A DNA stretch of 64,000 nt, taken from Candidatus Parabeggiatoa sp. HSG14 (lineage in GTDB: Bacteria > Pseudomonadota > Gammaproteobacteria > Beggiatoales > Beggiatoaceae). The position numbers were made by a program, and so were the translations under genes. The notes below the pieces were generated by a model. It was not told where the DNA came from, made no database searches, and saw nothing but the letters and a program-made list of their open reading frames with translations. Of this stretch, positions 1-9,300 are shown in pieces (within the stretch, counting starts at the first letter, position 1; each line of letters opens with the position of its first letter). Location of the stretch: assembly GCA_030378085.1 (NCBI GenBank), contig JAUCGK010000393.1:1-64000 (forward strand), given 5' to 3'.

Positions 1-27
1 ATAGCTTGTCAGATAAATATTTTGTGA

Positions 28-58
28 GACCTGCCAGGTTTTCAAAACCTGGCAGGTC
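28..58. repeat. Perfect palindrome, GACCTGCCAGG family
   Basis: Two 15-base arms (GACCTGCCAGGTTTT and its complement) flank a single C. A near-copy lies at 48690-48720 between two genes of the NRPS operon. It could act as a terminator for a gene upstream of the window, but no T-tract follows, so a dispersed palindromic repeat is the safer call. Confidence 0.75.
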
Positions 59-149
59 TGGTAGCTTTGATTTTTCTGAATATCTATAGTATCGCAATTA
101 ATTGATTCATGGTACAATTTTAAAAAATACTCATATTTTGGATAAAATA

Positions 150-773
150 ATGAACCCATTTTCTTTAAACGGACTTTATGCCATCACTGATAATAACCTT
201 ATTCCACAAGAACGATTTGTTGAAACAGTAGAATGTGCAATTGTCGGTGGCGCACGAATTATTCAATATCGTGACAAAAGCAATGATAAAATACAACGTT
301 TTGAACAAGCACAAGCCTTAAGCCATCTCTGTCAAAAATACAAAATTCCCTTAATTATCAACGATGATGTAGAATTGGCACAGCAAATCAGGGCAGACGG
401 AGTACATCTTGGTAAAGAGGATGCTAAATTTTCCAAAGCCCGTGCCATACTTGGTACTGATGCTATCATAGGGGTATCCTGTTATAATCAACTTTCTTTG
501 GCGCAGCAAGCTGTTAAGGAGGGAGCATCTTATGTGGCATTTGGCCGCTTTTTCATATCTCGTATTAAACCGCAGGCAGTTCATGCCCATGTGGATTTAT
601 TAAGTCAAGCACGTAAAACTTTTAACTGTCCATTGATTGCAATAGGTGGTATTACGCCAGACAATGGTGCAGAACTTATTGCCGCAGGTGCGGATTGTTT
701 AGCAGTCATACATGGTTTGTTTGGACAAACCGATGTCACCATAGCTGCTCAACGCTATACAGAATTATTTTGA
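150..773 (+). CDS. thiE: Thiamine phosphate synthase
   Basis: Joins HMP-pyrophosphate and thiazole phosphate to form thiamine monophosphate in the cytosol. The 207-residue length is normal for the family. Visible family motifs are QYRDK (residues 39-43), NDDVELA (71-77), the ADGVHLG loop (82-88), GVS (108-110), AFGRFF (130-135) and the C-terminal phosphate-binding IGGITPDN (165-172). The segment after AFGRFF reads ISRIKP, where the family usually has a PS-x-TKP-like stretch, a mild deviation. The ATG at 150 was chosen because family homology begins there; an in-frame ATG at 102 would add 16 unrelated residues. In many gammaproteobacteria thiE sits next to hemL; here three nuclease-like genes separate them. 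Confidence 0.93.
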   Translation: MNPFSLNGLYAITDNNLIPQERFVETVECAIVGGARIIQYRDKSNDKIQRFEQAQALSHLCQKYKIPLIINDDVELAQQIRADGVHLGKEDAKFSKARAILGTDAIIGVSCYNQLSLAQQAVKEGASYVAFGRFFISRIKPQAVHAHVDLLSQARKTFNCPLIAIGGITPDNGAELIAAGADCLAVIHGLFGQTDVTIAAQRYTELF

Positions 774-804
774 TTTTTAATTTTAGATTTCAGATAATTA
801 TTTT

Positions 805-855
805 GGCTGGAGTCCAAAATTTATTTTGGATTAGCCAAACTAAAGTTTTGACTCC
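805..855. repeat. GGAGTCC palindromic repeat, degenerate copy
   Basis: The stretch contains GGAGTCCAAA, then TTTGGATTAGCCAAA, then an inverted TTTTGACTCC. Related copies lie at 13465-13530, 17177-17231 and 25491-25516. It separates thiE from the first Uma2 gene. Confidence 0.5.
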
Positions 856-886
856 TAAACACTTTTTTGTACAGAGGAATACATCA

Positions 887-1810
887 ATGACAACACCTTA
901 TACTATAGAAGTGAAAGCCTATCAGGGAGGAGGTACAACTCACGTTCCTTACGCTCCCCCAAAAAAACAAGTCACTGAAGCCGAATATTGGGAAAAATAC
1001 TACGATTATCCCGACAAAAATTACGAATGGAATAATGGCTTCTTGGAGGAAAAACCCGTGTCTGAGCATGTGACTTATTTAACATTTGTATGGTTTTTAG
1101 AACTCGTTAATCACTATTTAAAGACGCATTCTAATGCGGACTTAGCAGGATTGGAAATGGGATTTCGCATGGTTTTGTCAAATAAGATGAATATTCGTAA
1201 GCCAGATTTTGGAGTTGTCCTTAAAAGCAATCCGAATCCTCTTTTGCCTCATGATAGTAGTTATCATGGTACTTTTGATATGTGCATTGAAGCCATCTCT
1301 GAATCCAGTGCAAAAGAAGTGACACGAGATACTGTCACAAAGAAAGCGGAATACGCACAAGCTGGGGTTAAAGAATATGTCATTTTAGATGGCAATGGTA
1401 ATCATACTGCGTTTTATCATCTTAATACAAATGGCATATATGTACCTGTAAAACCGTCGAAAGGTGACATTATTAAATCGAAAGTGTTACCTGGTTTTCA
1501 ATTTCGGATTGCGGACTTATACAAAAAGCCCTCTCCCGAAGAAATGATTAATGAGCCAGTTTATCAAGGGTTTGTTTTACCAGGTTATAGTGAAGCAAAA
1601 AAAGCGAAACAAGAAGCTGAAAAACGAGCGGATAAAGCCGAGCAACAAACCATTCTGGAGAAACAGGCAAAAGAAAAAGCCGAAAAACGTGCTGAAAAAG
1701 CCAAGCAACAAATACTGCTGGAACAACAAGCAAGACAACACGCTGAACAACAAGCTAAACAACTCGCCAAAAAATTGCGAGAATTGGGCATTAACTCTGA
1801 CGATATTTAA
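887..1810 (+). CDS. Uma2-family (DUF820) PD-(D/E)XK nuclease-like protein, copy 1
   Basis: 307 residues. The family is a restriction-endonuclease fold expanded in cyanobacteria and large sulfur bacteria; its biological target is not established. The candidate active site is the Asp of RKPDF (D107), the Glu of CIEAISES (E135) and a Lys in TKKAEYAQAG (about 152-153), followed by the typical GVKEYVILDG. Residues from about 235 form a Lys/Glu/Gln/Ala-rich predicted coiled coil with repeated AEKRA-type units, longer than in copies 2 and 3. The start at 887 has AGAGGAA about seven bases upstream and matches the N-terminus of the other copies; a longer open frame back to 695 overlaps thiE and is not conserved. 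First of three tandem paralogs. Confidence 0.88.
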   Translation: MTTPYTIEVKAYQGGGTTHVPYAPPKKQVTEAEYWEKYYDYPDKNYEWNNGFLEEKPVSEHVTYLTFVWFLELVNHYLKTHSNADLAGLEMGFRMVLSNKMNIRKPDFGVVLKSNPNPLLPHDSSYHGTFDMCIEAISESSAKEVTRDTVTKKAEYAQAGVKEYVILDGNGNHTAFYHLNTNGIYVPVKPSKGDIIKSKVLPGFQFRIADLYKKPSPEEMINEPVYQGFVLPGYSEAKKAKQEAEKRADKAEQQTILEKQAKEKAEKRAEKAKQQILLEQQARQHAEQQAKQLAKKLRELGINSDDI

Positions 1811-2051
1811 TATTGTTTGTTGAGTTTAAAGGATATCAATAAATACAACAAAAGTTTCTTCGGAAAATTGTTTTTAGTAATTGATTTTACTATGTGTGCG
1901 AATTAAGGGTTAAAATTTTCATATCTAATAAAAACAACATGTTAGAAAATTAACAAAAGAAGAGACATCAAATCATCAATTTTAATCGTGTTATTTTTCA
2001 ATGGGTTGCTCAACCATTAATTCGCATTATGTACTAAGAGGAATAATAAAC

Positions 2052-2870
2052 ATGACAACACCTTATGCGATAGAAGTAAAAGCTTATCAGGGAGGAGGTA
2101 CAACTCACGTTCCTTACGCTCCCCCAAAAAAACAAGTCACTGAAGCCGAATATTGGGAAAAATACTACGATTATCCCGACAAAAATTACGAATGGAATAA
2201 TGGCTTCTTGGAGGAAAAACCCGTGTCTGAGCATGTGACTTATTTAACATTTGTATGGTTTTTAGAACTCGTTAATCACTATTTAAAGACGCATTCTAAT
2301 GCGGACTTAGCAGGATTGGAAATGGGATTTCGCATGGTTTTGTCAAATAAGATGAATATTCGTAAGCCAGATTTTGGAGTTGTCCTTAAAAGCAATCCGA
2401 TTCCTCTTTTGCCTCATGATAGTAGTTATCATGGCACTTTTGATATGTGCATTGAAGCCATCTCTGAATCCAGTGCAAAAGAAGTGACACGAGATACTGT
2501 CACAAAGAAAGCGGAATACGCACAAGCTGGGGTTAAAGAATATGTCATTTTAGATGGCAATGGTAATCATACTGCGTTTTATCATCTTAATACAAATGGC
2601 ATATATGTACCTGTAAAACCGTCGAAAGGTGACATTATTAAATCGAAAGTGTTACCTGGTTTTCAATTTCGGATTGCTGATTTATATAAAAAGCCCTCTC
2701 CTGAAAAAATGATTGAAGATCCGATTTATCAGGGATTTGTTTTACCGGGTTATAGTGAAGCAAAAAAAGCGAAACAAGAAGCTGAAAAACGAGCGGATAA
2801 AGCCGAGCAACAGGCGAAACGATTAGCCGCAAAGTTGCAGGAATTGGGTATTAACCCAGAAGATATTTAA
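2052..2870 (+). CDS. Uma2-family (DUF820) PD-(D/E)XK nuclease-like protein, copy 2
   Basis: 272 residues, almost identical to copy 1 at the nucleotide level through the catalytic region (RKPDF, CIEAISES, TKKAEYAQAG all kept). The coiled-coil tail is about 35 residues shorter, consistent with loss or gain of AEKRADKAEQQ-like units. The start is fixed by AAGAGGA upstream and by the shared MTTPYAIEVK N-terminus. Its leader (GTACTAAGAGGAATAATAAAC) is shared base for base with copy 3 but not with copy 1, so the duplication that made copies 2 and 3 included the ribosome-binding site. Confidence 0.87.
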   Translation: MTTPYAIEVKAYQGGGTTHVPYAPPKKQVTEAEYWEKYYDYPDKNYEWNNGFLEEKPVSEHVTYLTFVWFLELVNHYLKTHSNADLAGLEMGFRMVLSNKMNIRKPDFGVVLKSNPIPLLPHDSSYHGTFDMCIEAISESSAKEVTRDTVTKKAEYAQAGVKEYVILDGNGNHTAFYHLNTNGIYVPVKPSKGDIIKSKVLPGFQFRIADLYKKPSPEKMIEDPIYQGFVLPGYSEAKKAKQEAEKRADKAEQQAKRLAAKLQELGINPEDI

Positions 2871-2941
2871 TATTGTTGTTGAACTCAAAGGAGATCAATT
2901 TTGGTAATTTATTTTACGATGTACTAAGAGGAATAATAAAC

Positions 2942-3844
2942 ATGACAACACCTTATGCGATAGAAGTGAAAGCCTATCAGGGAGGAGGTACAACTCACGT
3001 TCCTTACGCTCCCCCAAAAAAACAAGTCACTGAAGCCGAATATTGGGAAAAATACTACGATTATCCCAACAAAAATTACGAATGGAATAACGGCGAATTG
3101 GAGGAAAAACCCGTGTCTGAACATGTGACTTATCTAACATTTGTATGGTTTTTAAAACTCGTAGATCACTATTTGGAAACACATTCTAATGCGGACTTAG
3201 CAGGATTGGAAATGGGATTTCACATGGTTTTGCCAAATAAAGTGAGTATTCGTAAACCAGACTTTGGGATCGTTCTTAAAAGCAATCCTGTTCCCCTTTT
3301 GCTCCATGATAGTAGTTATCATGGTACTTTTGATATGTGCATTGAAGCCATCTCTGAATCCAGTGCAAAAGAAGTGACACGAGATACTCTCACAAAGAAA
3401 GCGGAATACGCACAAGCTGGGGTTAAAGAATATGTTATTTTAGACGGTAATGGTAATCATACTGCGTTTTATCATCTTAATACAAATGGCATATATGTAC
3501 CTGTAAAACCGTCGAAAGGTGACATTATTAAATCGAAAGTGTTATCTGGTTTTCAATTTCGGATTGCGGACTTATACAAAAAGCCTTCCCCTGAAGAAAT
3601 GATTGATGATTCGGTTTATAAAGGGTTTGTTTTACCTGGGTATAGTGAAGTAAAACGAGAAGTAAAAGAGGAAAAACGAGCCAGACAGGAAGCCGAAAAA
3701 CAAGCTCAAAAAGAAAAGTGGGCAAGGCAACAAGCCGAGCAACAAACTCAAATAGAACAACAGGCAAGACAACAAGTCGAGCAACAGACTAAGCGACTCG
3801 CCAAAAAATTGCGAGAATTGGGCATTAACCCTGACGATATTTAA
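2942..3844 (+). CDS. Uma2-family (DUF820) PD-(D/E)XK nuclease-like protein, copy 3
   Basis: 300 residues. The most diverged of the three (NNGELEEK for NNGFLEEK, MGFHMVLPNKVSIRKPDFG, LLLHDSS) but with the same candidate active-site Asp, Glu and Lys. Its tail is a different Arg/Gln/Glu-rich coiled coil (QQARQQVEQQTK type). It begins only 71 bases after copy 2 with the same leader and Shine-Dalgarno. All three copies end in a near-identical KLxELGIN-x-(D/E)DI. Function unassigned beyond the family; the tail probably drives oligomerisation (inference). Confidence 0.87.
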   Translation: MTTPYAIEVKAYQGGGTTHVPYAPPKKQVTEAEYWEKYYDYPNKNYEWNNGELEEKPVSEHVTYLTFVWFLKLVDHYLETHSNADLAGLEMGFHMVLPNKVSIRKPDFGIVLKSNPVPLLLHDSSYHGTFDMCIEAISESSAKEVTRDTLTKKAEYAQAGVKEYVILDGNGNHTAFYHLNTNGIYVPVKPSKGDIIKSKVLSGFQFRIADLYKKPSPEEMIDDSVYKGFVLPGYSEVKREVKEEKRARQEAEKQAQKEKWARQQAEQQTQIEQQARQQVEQQTKRLAKKLRELGINPDDI

Positions 3845-3967
3845 TAGCATTTTAGTTTTTGATTATAAAAAATGAGATTCCCTAATTCCTTTGTAGGAAA
3901 ATCATACAACAATGATTCAGGGAAGATTTTAATTTTTAGCAAATTTACAACTCACTAAGGAAATTCT

Positions 3968-5251
3968 ATGACAACAACCTCTCATCAAAATTTTATTGCG
4001 GCTCAAAAATATATCCCTGGGGGAGTCAATTCTCCAGTTCGTGCTTTTAAGGGAGTGGGCGGAGATCCGATTTTTATTCTCTGTGCCGAAGGCCCGTATC
4101 TCTATGATACCGAAGGAAAACGTTATATTGATTATGTTGGTTCGTGGGGACCAATGGTTGCTGGACATGCGCCTCCCGAAATCGTCAAAGCGGTGCAAAA
4201 TGCGGCGGCAAATGGTCTTAGTTATGGTGCGCCTACTTTAATTGAAACCCGTATCGCTGAAAAAATCTGTGAATTAGTGCCTTCTATTGAATTAGTACGC
4301 ATGGTTAATTCTGGCACCGAAGCCACTATGAGCGCAATCCGATTGGCACGGGGTTTCACAGGACGCGATAAAATCGTCAAATTCACAGGTTGCTATCATG
4401 GACATGCTGATTCATTATTAGTGAAAGCGGGTTCAGGGGTATTGACATTGGGTTTACCTAATAGTCCAGGCGTACCAGCGTCTTTGGCAGAACACACTTT
4501 GACTTTAAATTATAATGACATAGCACAAGTAAAAACTGTGTTTGCAGAAATGGGAGCACAAATTGCGGCCATTATTGTTGAGCCAGTCGCTGGCAATATG
4601 AATTGCGTACCACCAGTGCCTGGATTTTTACAAGGGTTGCGTGATGTGTGTAATGAATATGGAAGTGTGTTGATTTTTGATGAAGTGATGACAGGGTTTC
4701 GGGTTGCGTTGGGTGGGGCACAAAGTTATTACAGTGTGAAGCCTGATCTCACTACCCTTGGTAAAGTCATTGGTGGTGGTATGCCCGTTGGCGCGTTTGG
4801 GGGACGGCGTGATATCATGGAACACATTGCGCCGTTGGGTTCCGTTTATCAAGCGGGTACTTTGTCGGGTAATCCCGTGGCAATGGCAGCAGGGCTTGCG
4901 ACGCTAGAGATTATTTCAAGGCGCAATTTTTTTGAGGATTTAACGGCTAAGACGGAAAAATTTGTCACAGAAATGTTAATCCTTGCCAAAAACGCGCAGA
5001 TTTCTATGATTGGTGTATCGGTAGGTGGGATGTTTGGTTTATTTTTTACCACTGCGGAAAAAATAGAAAATTTTGATCAAGTGATGGCTTGCGATGTTGA
5101 ACGGTTTAAGAAATTCTTTCACGGTATGCTAGAAAAAGGCATCTATTTAGCACCCTCTGCTTTCGAGGCAGGATTTGTGTCTTCAACACATTCGGAAAAG
5201 GACATTGAAACGACTTTAAAGGCTGCTGAACAAGTTTTTGCGACTTTATAA
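3968..5251 (+). CDS. hemL: Glutamate-1-semialdehyde 2,1-aminomutase
   Basis: PLP enzyme converting glutamate-1-semialdehyde to 5-aminolevulinate in the C5 route to haem. The length of 427 residues is normal. Diagnostic stretches are [18 protein letters not shown] near the N-terminus, [17 protein letters not shown] (phosphate binding), the YHGHAD loop, [11 protein letters not shown] and [16 protein letters not shown] with the PLP lysine at K266. AAGG lies eight bases before the ATG. It stands apart from thiE because of the inserted Uma2 trio. No damaged motif is seen, so it should be functional. Confidence 0.97.
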   Translation: MTTTSHQNFIAAQKYIPGGVNSPVRAFKGVGGDPIFILCAEGPYLYDTEGKRYIDYVGSWGPMVAGHAPPEIVKAVQNAAANGLSYGAPTLIETRIAEKICELVPSIELVRMVNSGTEATMSAIRLARGFTGRDKIVKFTGCYHGHADSLLVKAGSGVLTLGLPNSPGVPASLAEHTLTLNYNDIAQVKTVFAEMGAQIAAIIVEPVAGNMNCVPPVPGFLQGLRDVCNEYGSVLIFDEVMTGFRVALGGAQSYYSVKPDLTTLGKVIGGGMPVGAFGGRRDIMEHIAPLGSVYQAGTLSGNPVAMAAGLATLEIISRRNFFEDLTAKTEKFVTEMLILAKNAQISMIGVSVGGMFGLFFTTAEKIENFDQVMACDVERFKKFFHGMLEKGIYLAPSAFEAGFVSSTHSEKDIETTLKAAEQVFATL

Positions 5252-5287
5252 ACAAAAAAAAGAGGTGAAAGCGCACGCGCTCTCACC
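5252..5287 (-). terminator. Rho-independent terminator (minus orientation)
   Basis: GGTGAAAGCGC and GCGCTCTCACC form an 11-bp stem with one mismatch. Read on the minus strand it is followed by TCTTTTTTTTG, the T-tract expected of an intrinsic terminator. It lies between the end of hemL (plus) and a minus-strand reading frame ending at 5400, so it probably served that convergent gene and may also stop hemL transcripts. Confidence 0.55.
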
Positions 5288-5399
5288 CTAACCTTATCTA
5301 TTGCTTGTCTAACTTTGAGAAAATATCTCCCCCCTTTCTTTCAAAAGATTTTCAGGGGGGAATCGGAGAAAACCGAGCCGTTTAGTTTATAAGCTTTCC

Positions 5400-5570
5400 T
5401 TATTCAGGAGCCACTTTTGTTTTTGCTGTATCTTCACCATATTCAGTTTCACTGTCTTCTTCGGTGCTACCGTCTTCAGTTCCGCCATCTGTGTCGGCTC
5501 CACCTCCCCTTTTTAGGGGTTTGGTGTAGGGTGTTAAATCTGCTATAAAATGGCCAATATTTTTTCACCA
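5400..5570 (-). pseudogene. Remnant of a gene with an acidic C-terminal tail
   Basis: On the minus strand an open frame without a start ends at TAA (5400-5402). Its last 35 or so residues are Gly/Asp/Glu/Thr rich (for example GGTEDGSTEEDSETEYGED) and it ends KTKVAPE. Upstream the frame meets a stop near 5570 and no start codon is available, so only a 3' end seems to remain. The terminator at 5252-5287 sits correctly for it. The protein family is not recognisable. It overlaps the proposed start of the opposite-strand pseudogene, so one of the two boundaries is wrong. Confidence 0.3.
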
Positions 5571-5651
5571 CGAAATTGTTCCTTAAATAACCCTGAAGGG
5601 GTAAAACATGAATAGCCTTAAAAGCATCACAAACTATTTTAGATATTGCTA

Positions 5652-5959
5652 TAGCATTTCCCGATTGGATAAAGTACAACCTCCCCTAAATCCCCTCCTT
5701 AATTAAGGACTAATCTTTACCCACAAGTACCCTAAAATTATTTAATCGTATAAATAGTAAGGTTATATAACATCGTAACACCCATGAAATCCAAGCATTA
5801 CGAGAGGACAAATTTTTCCCAGTTTCCTTTTAGTGTGATATTTCCCTATAACAAAAACCTATTGATTTCAATAAGTTTACCTACTTGTGGGTAAAGATTA
5901 GCTTTAATTAAGGAGGGGATTTAGGGGGAGGTTGTACTTTATCCAATCGGGAAATGCTA
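5652..5959. mobile_element. 308-bp MITE-like element flanked by TA
   Basis: Ends are TAGCATTTCCCGATTGG and its complement. The terminal inverted repeats run about 80 bp each (5652-5730 and 5882-5959), nearly perfect, around about 150 bp of AT-rich non-coding sequence. A TA flanks it on both sides (5650-5651 and 5960-5961), as expected for a target duplication of the IS630/Tc1-mariner type. It carries no transposase, so it would have to move in trans. Shorter relatives lie at 6168-6259 and 13306-13396. Confidence 0.75.
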
Positions 5960-6167
5960 TATCGAAGAAATTACGGAACTGAAAGAATTAAGAAACCCGC
6001 TTAAACAAAAAATGATGCCACTTTGGAAAAAGACAAATATTGGGATAAAAATAAATATCGTTACCGAATTAGCCGAAAAGATGATAGAATTGGGGAACAA
6101 ATATAATATCCCCGTTTTTATCTATTATGGCAAATCACTGTTAGAAAGTACTCAAGATGTTGATATA

Positions 6168-6259
6168 TAGCGTTTTCCGATTGCGTCTGGTACAAGTCCC
6201 CTCTTTAATTAAAGAGGGGATTTAGGGGAGGTTGTACTTTATCCAATCGGAAAACGCTA
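6168..6259. mobile_element. 92-bp MITE-like element flanked by TA
   Basis: Including the flanking TA, the ends TATAGCGTTTTCCGATTG and CAATCGGAAAACGCTATA are perfect 18-base inverted repeats. The interior carries TTTAGGGGAGGTTGTACTTT, shared with the other copies. TA sits at 6166-6167 and 6260-6261. Deleting 94 bp (element plus one TA) restores the reading frame of the host gene. Confidence 0.8.
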
Positions 6260-6323
6260 TAGCTAATATTAGAAAGATGCTCAAAGAATTTCCCAAGCTG
6301 GTAAAACCATTAACGGAGGAGGA

Positions 6324-9300
6324 ATGATGGCTAGATTAGTAAAAAAACCATCCCATTCTTATGGGCTTGAATCATCCACTGCGCTCAAAGCGAATCTCCA
6401 AGAGACAGCAGTTGATGAAATACAGATTAATCCTCGCTTTTTCATTTTGCGAGAGCCTGTTAATGCTTATGGAGGCATACTCAAAACGCTTAACAAACTA
6501 TTATATGAGTTGCACCATCCCTATCGAAATTGGCGTTTGATTTTGCCGGAGTTACGTAGCTTTGTGCTAAAAAATACCTCCCGCTATATTAATCATCCAA
6601 AAGGTCCTGATTGTACTTACTTATTTGTCAGCTTATTTTTAGAAGCTTTGGCAGATGAGGGAAAACAATTTTCCACCGAGGAAGCTGCTGAACTCATTGG
6701 GGCGTATTTAGACAGATTGGTTAATCAGCTTAGTTCAACGCAATTGTTGGATTATGGCGATACAATAACCGCCATCTTCAAGGAATTCGCTAAATTACCT
6801 GATGAAAAACAATTAGTATTAGTACGGATTCATTATCCCTTGCGGCGCACGTTAAATGATTTATTAGCCAAAAGCGATAATTCAGCACCCGATAAAGTTA
6901 ATATTGATTGGAAAGTCTTAGGTGATTTTATCTATCAATTGCTGGATTGCACTTATCGTTATTGGTTAACCCAAAATGACCCCATAAGCTATTATCACCA
7001 AGGTATGCCCACGCTTGATGCTATTTCTCATCAGACTATTCGGACGCATCTCAAGGAATTAAAAACACTTCAAGCAGAAGGACTAGATTTTTTCAAAAGA
7101 AGTGAGTATTTACCCTCTTATATGGATATCGTCAAAGCGTATCAACGTATTGGGGAAAAAATCAACAAGCAAGAAGTGAGTCAGGCAACATCGGGCGAGG
7201 CACAAAACGGCGAGAACCTAAAGCTGACCTATTTGTTTCGCATTATGGAAACAGAAGGACTTTTAATGCTCCATGAGAGTACCCTCAAAGAAATTAATCG
7301 TGCGTTAGTGCAGATGGTACGCCGCCAAAATTACGAGGAGATAGAAGACTTCTTTCTGAAAACATTTCAACTACTTAAGGATAACGTTGGGAAATATCCA
7401 GAAACGGCTCTGCAATTGATTAAAACGCTTGGTATTGAAATCTATAAACGTAATAACAGCCGTATGGTTGAAGCTTTTTTAGCACAAGCGGTACGTTTTG
7501 GCTTTCAATACAGCCGAGTTAGCGGGTTTACTCGAGATTGGCAACCGATTGATAATCCTGCACATATCGTCAATATTCGTATTTGGTTAAGCTTGATTAA
7601 GCAAAATCCAGAATGGTTTTGTACTTTACTATCAGCCTTGATCATTAACTTGAAATTAACCGGTACCTGTATTCGCGATACCGATTTATTTCAAAAAGAA
7701 GTCACACTATTATTAAACAGTAAACTTTGCCCTGTTTATAATCTGGTGAAGCAATTCGCAAAATTATTGCCCGTTTATTACAACGACATCGGTGCAGAAG
7801 GCTTATTACGAGAGGTATCAACCGAGTTAGATGAAAGCACCCAACGTCAAGATCATTTAGTTCACTTTCTGCGTAAACAATGCCATGTGGAAAGCAATAA
7901 CCGAATTGTGGATTTCATGCGGGCGATTTTTGCTTTTTGGCATACTGCGGATAAAGCGTGTATAGCGGATTTTGTGCCACCTGAAGTGTTAACACAAATT
8001 GATCCAACCGGAATTTATGTTGAATCTGTCCATAGCATCACAAAAGCACTATTTGCTACACAAGACATAAATAACGAAGAAGAATTGTTACAATATCCTC
8101 TCGCTGAAATAGAACAAGTGATTCAGGGATTAAGTAATTACCCTACACAAGAGAAACGGCGTGTATTTCTTATGATACGCATGTATCACCTGCTTAATCT
8201 CAAGTACAATTTGGGGTTCCAAGAACTTGAAGAACAATTGATGGCCGCTAAAAATATTGGCTTGCCTGATATGCAGCCGGTATTAGATGGATTACAACCC
8301 GATAATCCTTCTCACTCTCTGGAAATTCTTCTTAGCGCGATGGAAAAATTGCAAAAAGTTATCTTAAGTACGGAAATTTTTGACATGTCTGAAGATATTT
8401 TGCAAAAACGCCATGTCACCACTGATATTCCCTCCGTTTATGGCTATTATCAAGAACGTAAGTTTGATGCCTTAAGTTTATCATTTCGTTTAGAAAATAT
8501 GGCCAACGTTTATTTAGAAAAACTGATTGAAGAACTCAATCCCGGTTTGCTCACAAGGGGCAATCTTCACAAGGTGATAAAGGCTTTAAAATTGTTTCTT
8601 CGTATACTCGCAATTAGTGGTATTGCATCCAGACGTTTTATTCATTTGATTGACGTGTTGGAACGTTCGCTGGAAGTGAAAGGATTTTGTTATCGGCAAT
8701 ACATTGATCTATTTAGGAATATGTCAGAAGCACTGAAAGATATTATCTACACTTATTATACTAATTATCACCGTGATAATTTAGCGATTATTGTACCCTC
8801 TTTGGACAAGAAAACCTTATTATCGCGTTATGTACCACAGCTTGATGGTTCGCCTTCAGGCAGTTTAAGCCGCATTTCCGAAAGCTTTGAGCGTGAACTG
8901 ATTGCGGAAACACCGGGACTTCAAGCGATGGATAACTATATCACCCGCGCTTATCAGATTTTAAGTGATCAGGGTACTCGTTTGCAGGGTACGGCACTAG
9001 ACTTACTCATGCTTTATGATCCGGATAAAGTGTTTTGTGCTCTTTATGAACCTAATCCTTTGAATAACGATCCCATTCATCTCGGTAATAAAGGATTTCA
9101 TTTAACCCACCTCATCAAAAATGATGTCAACGTTCCCCCAGGTGTTGTATTGACAACAGAGTTTTTCCGCTATGAAAAAGTTGTTCGTGGTTATTCACCT
9201 GCTTGGCGTGACTTTGTAGAAAAATTGCATCAGCAACTCGCCATTATTGAAGAAAAAACCGGGCGGCAATTTGGCTCTACAGAAAATCCACTATTACTTT

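Larger units (their letters stand above)
5550..6327 (+). pseudogene. Small gene interrupted by two TA-flanked MITE-like elements
   Basis: Three coding pieces are separated by two elements: about 5606-5650 (ends QTILDIA), 5961-6167 (begins IEEITELKEL, ends SLLESTQDVDI) and 6262-6327 (ANIRKMLKEF... ending KPLTEEE). Removing each element with one copy of its flanking TA joins the pieces in one frame (LDIA-IEEI and QDVDI-ANIRK). An N-terminal piece from ATG 5550 (MANIFSPRNC...) joins only after restoring one missing base near 5612, so that start is uncertain. The product would have been a charged, helical protein of roughly 125 residues with no family I recognise. Its stop (6325-6327) overlaps the ATG of the next gene, indicating former translational coupling. 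Confidence 0.6.

Noticed and set aside
1551..1823. Lys/Asn-rich 90-codon frame overlapping the first Uma2 gene
   Set aside because: Out-of-frame reading of the coiled-coil repeats, without a ribosome-binding site.
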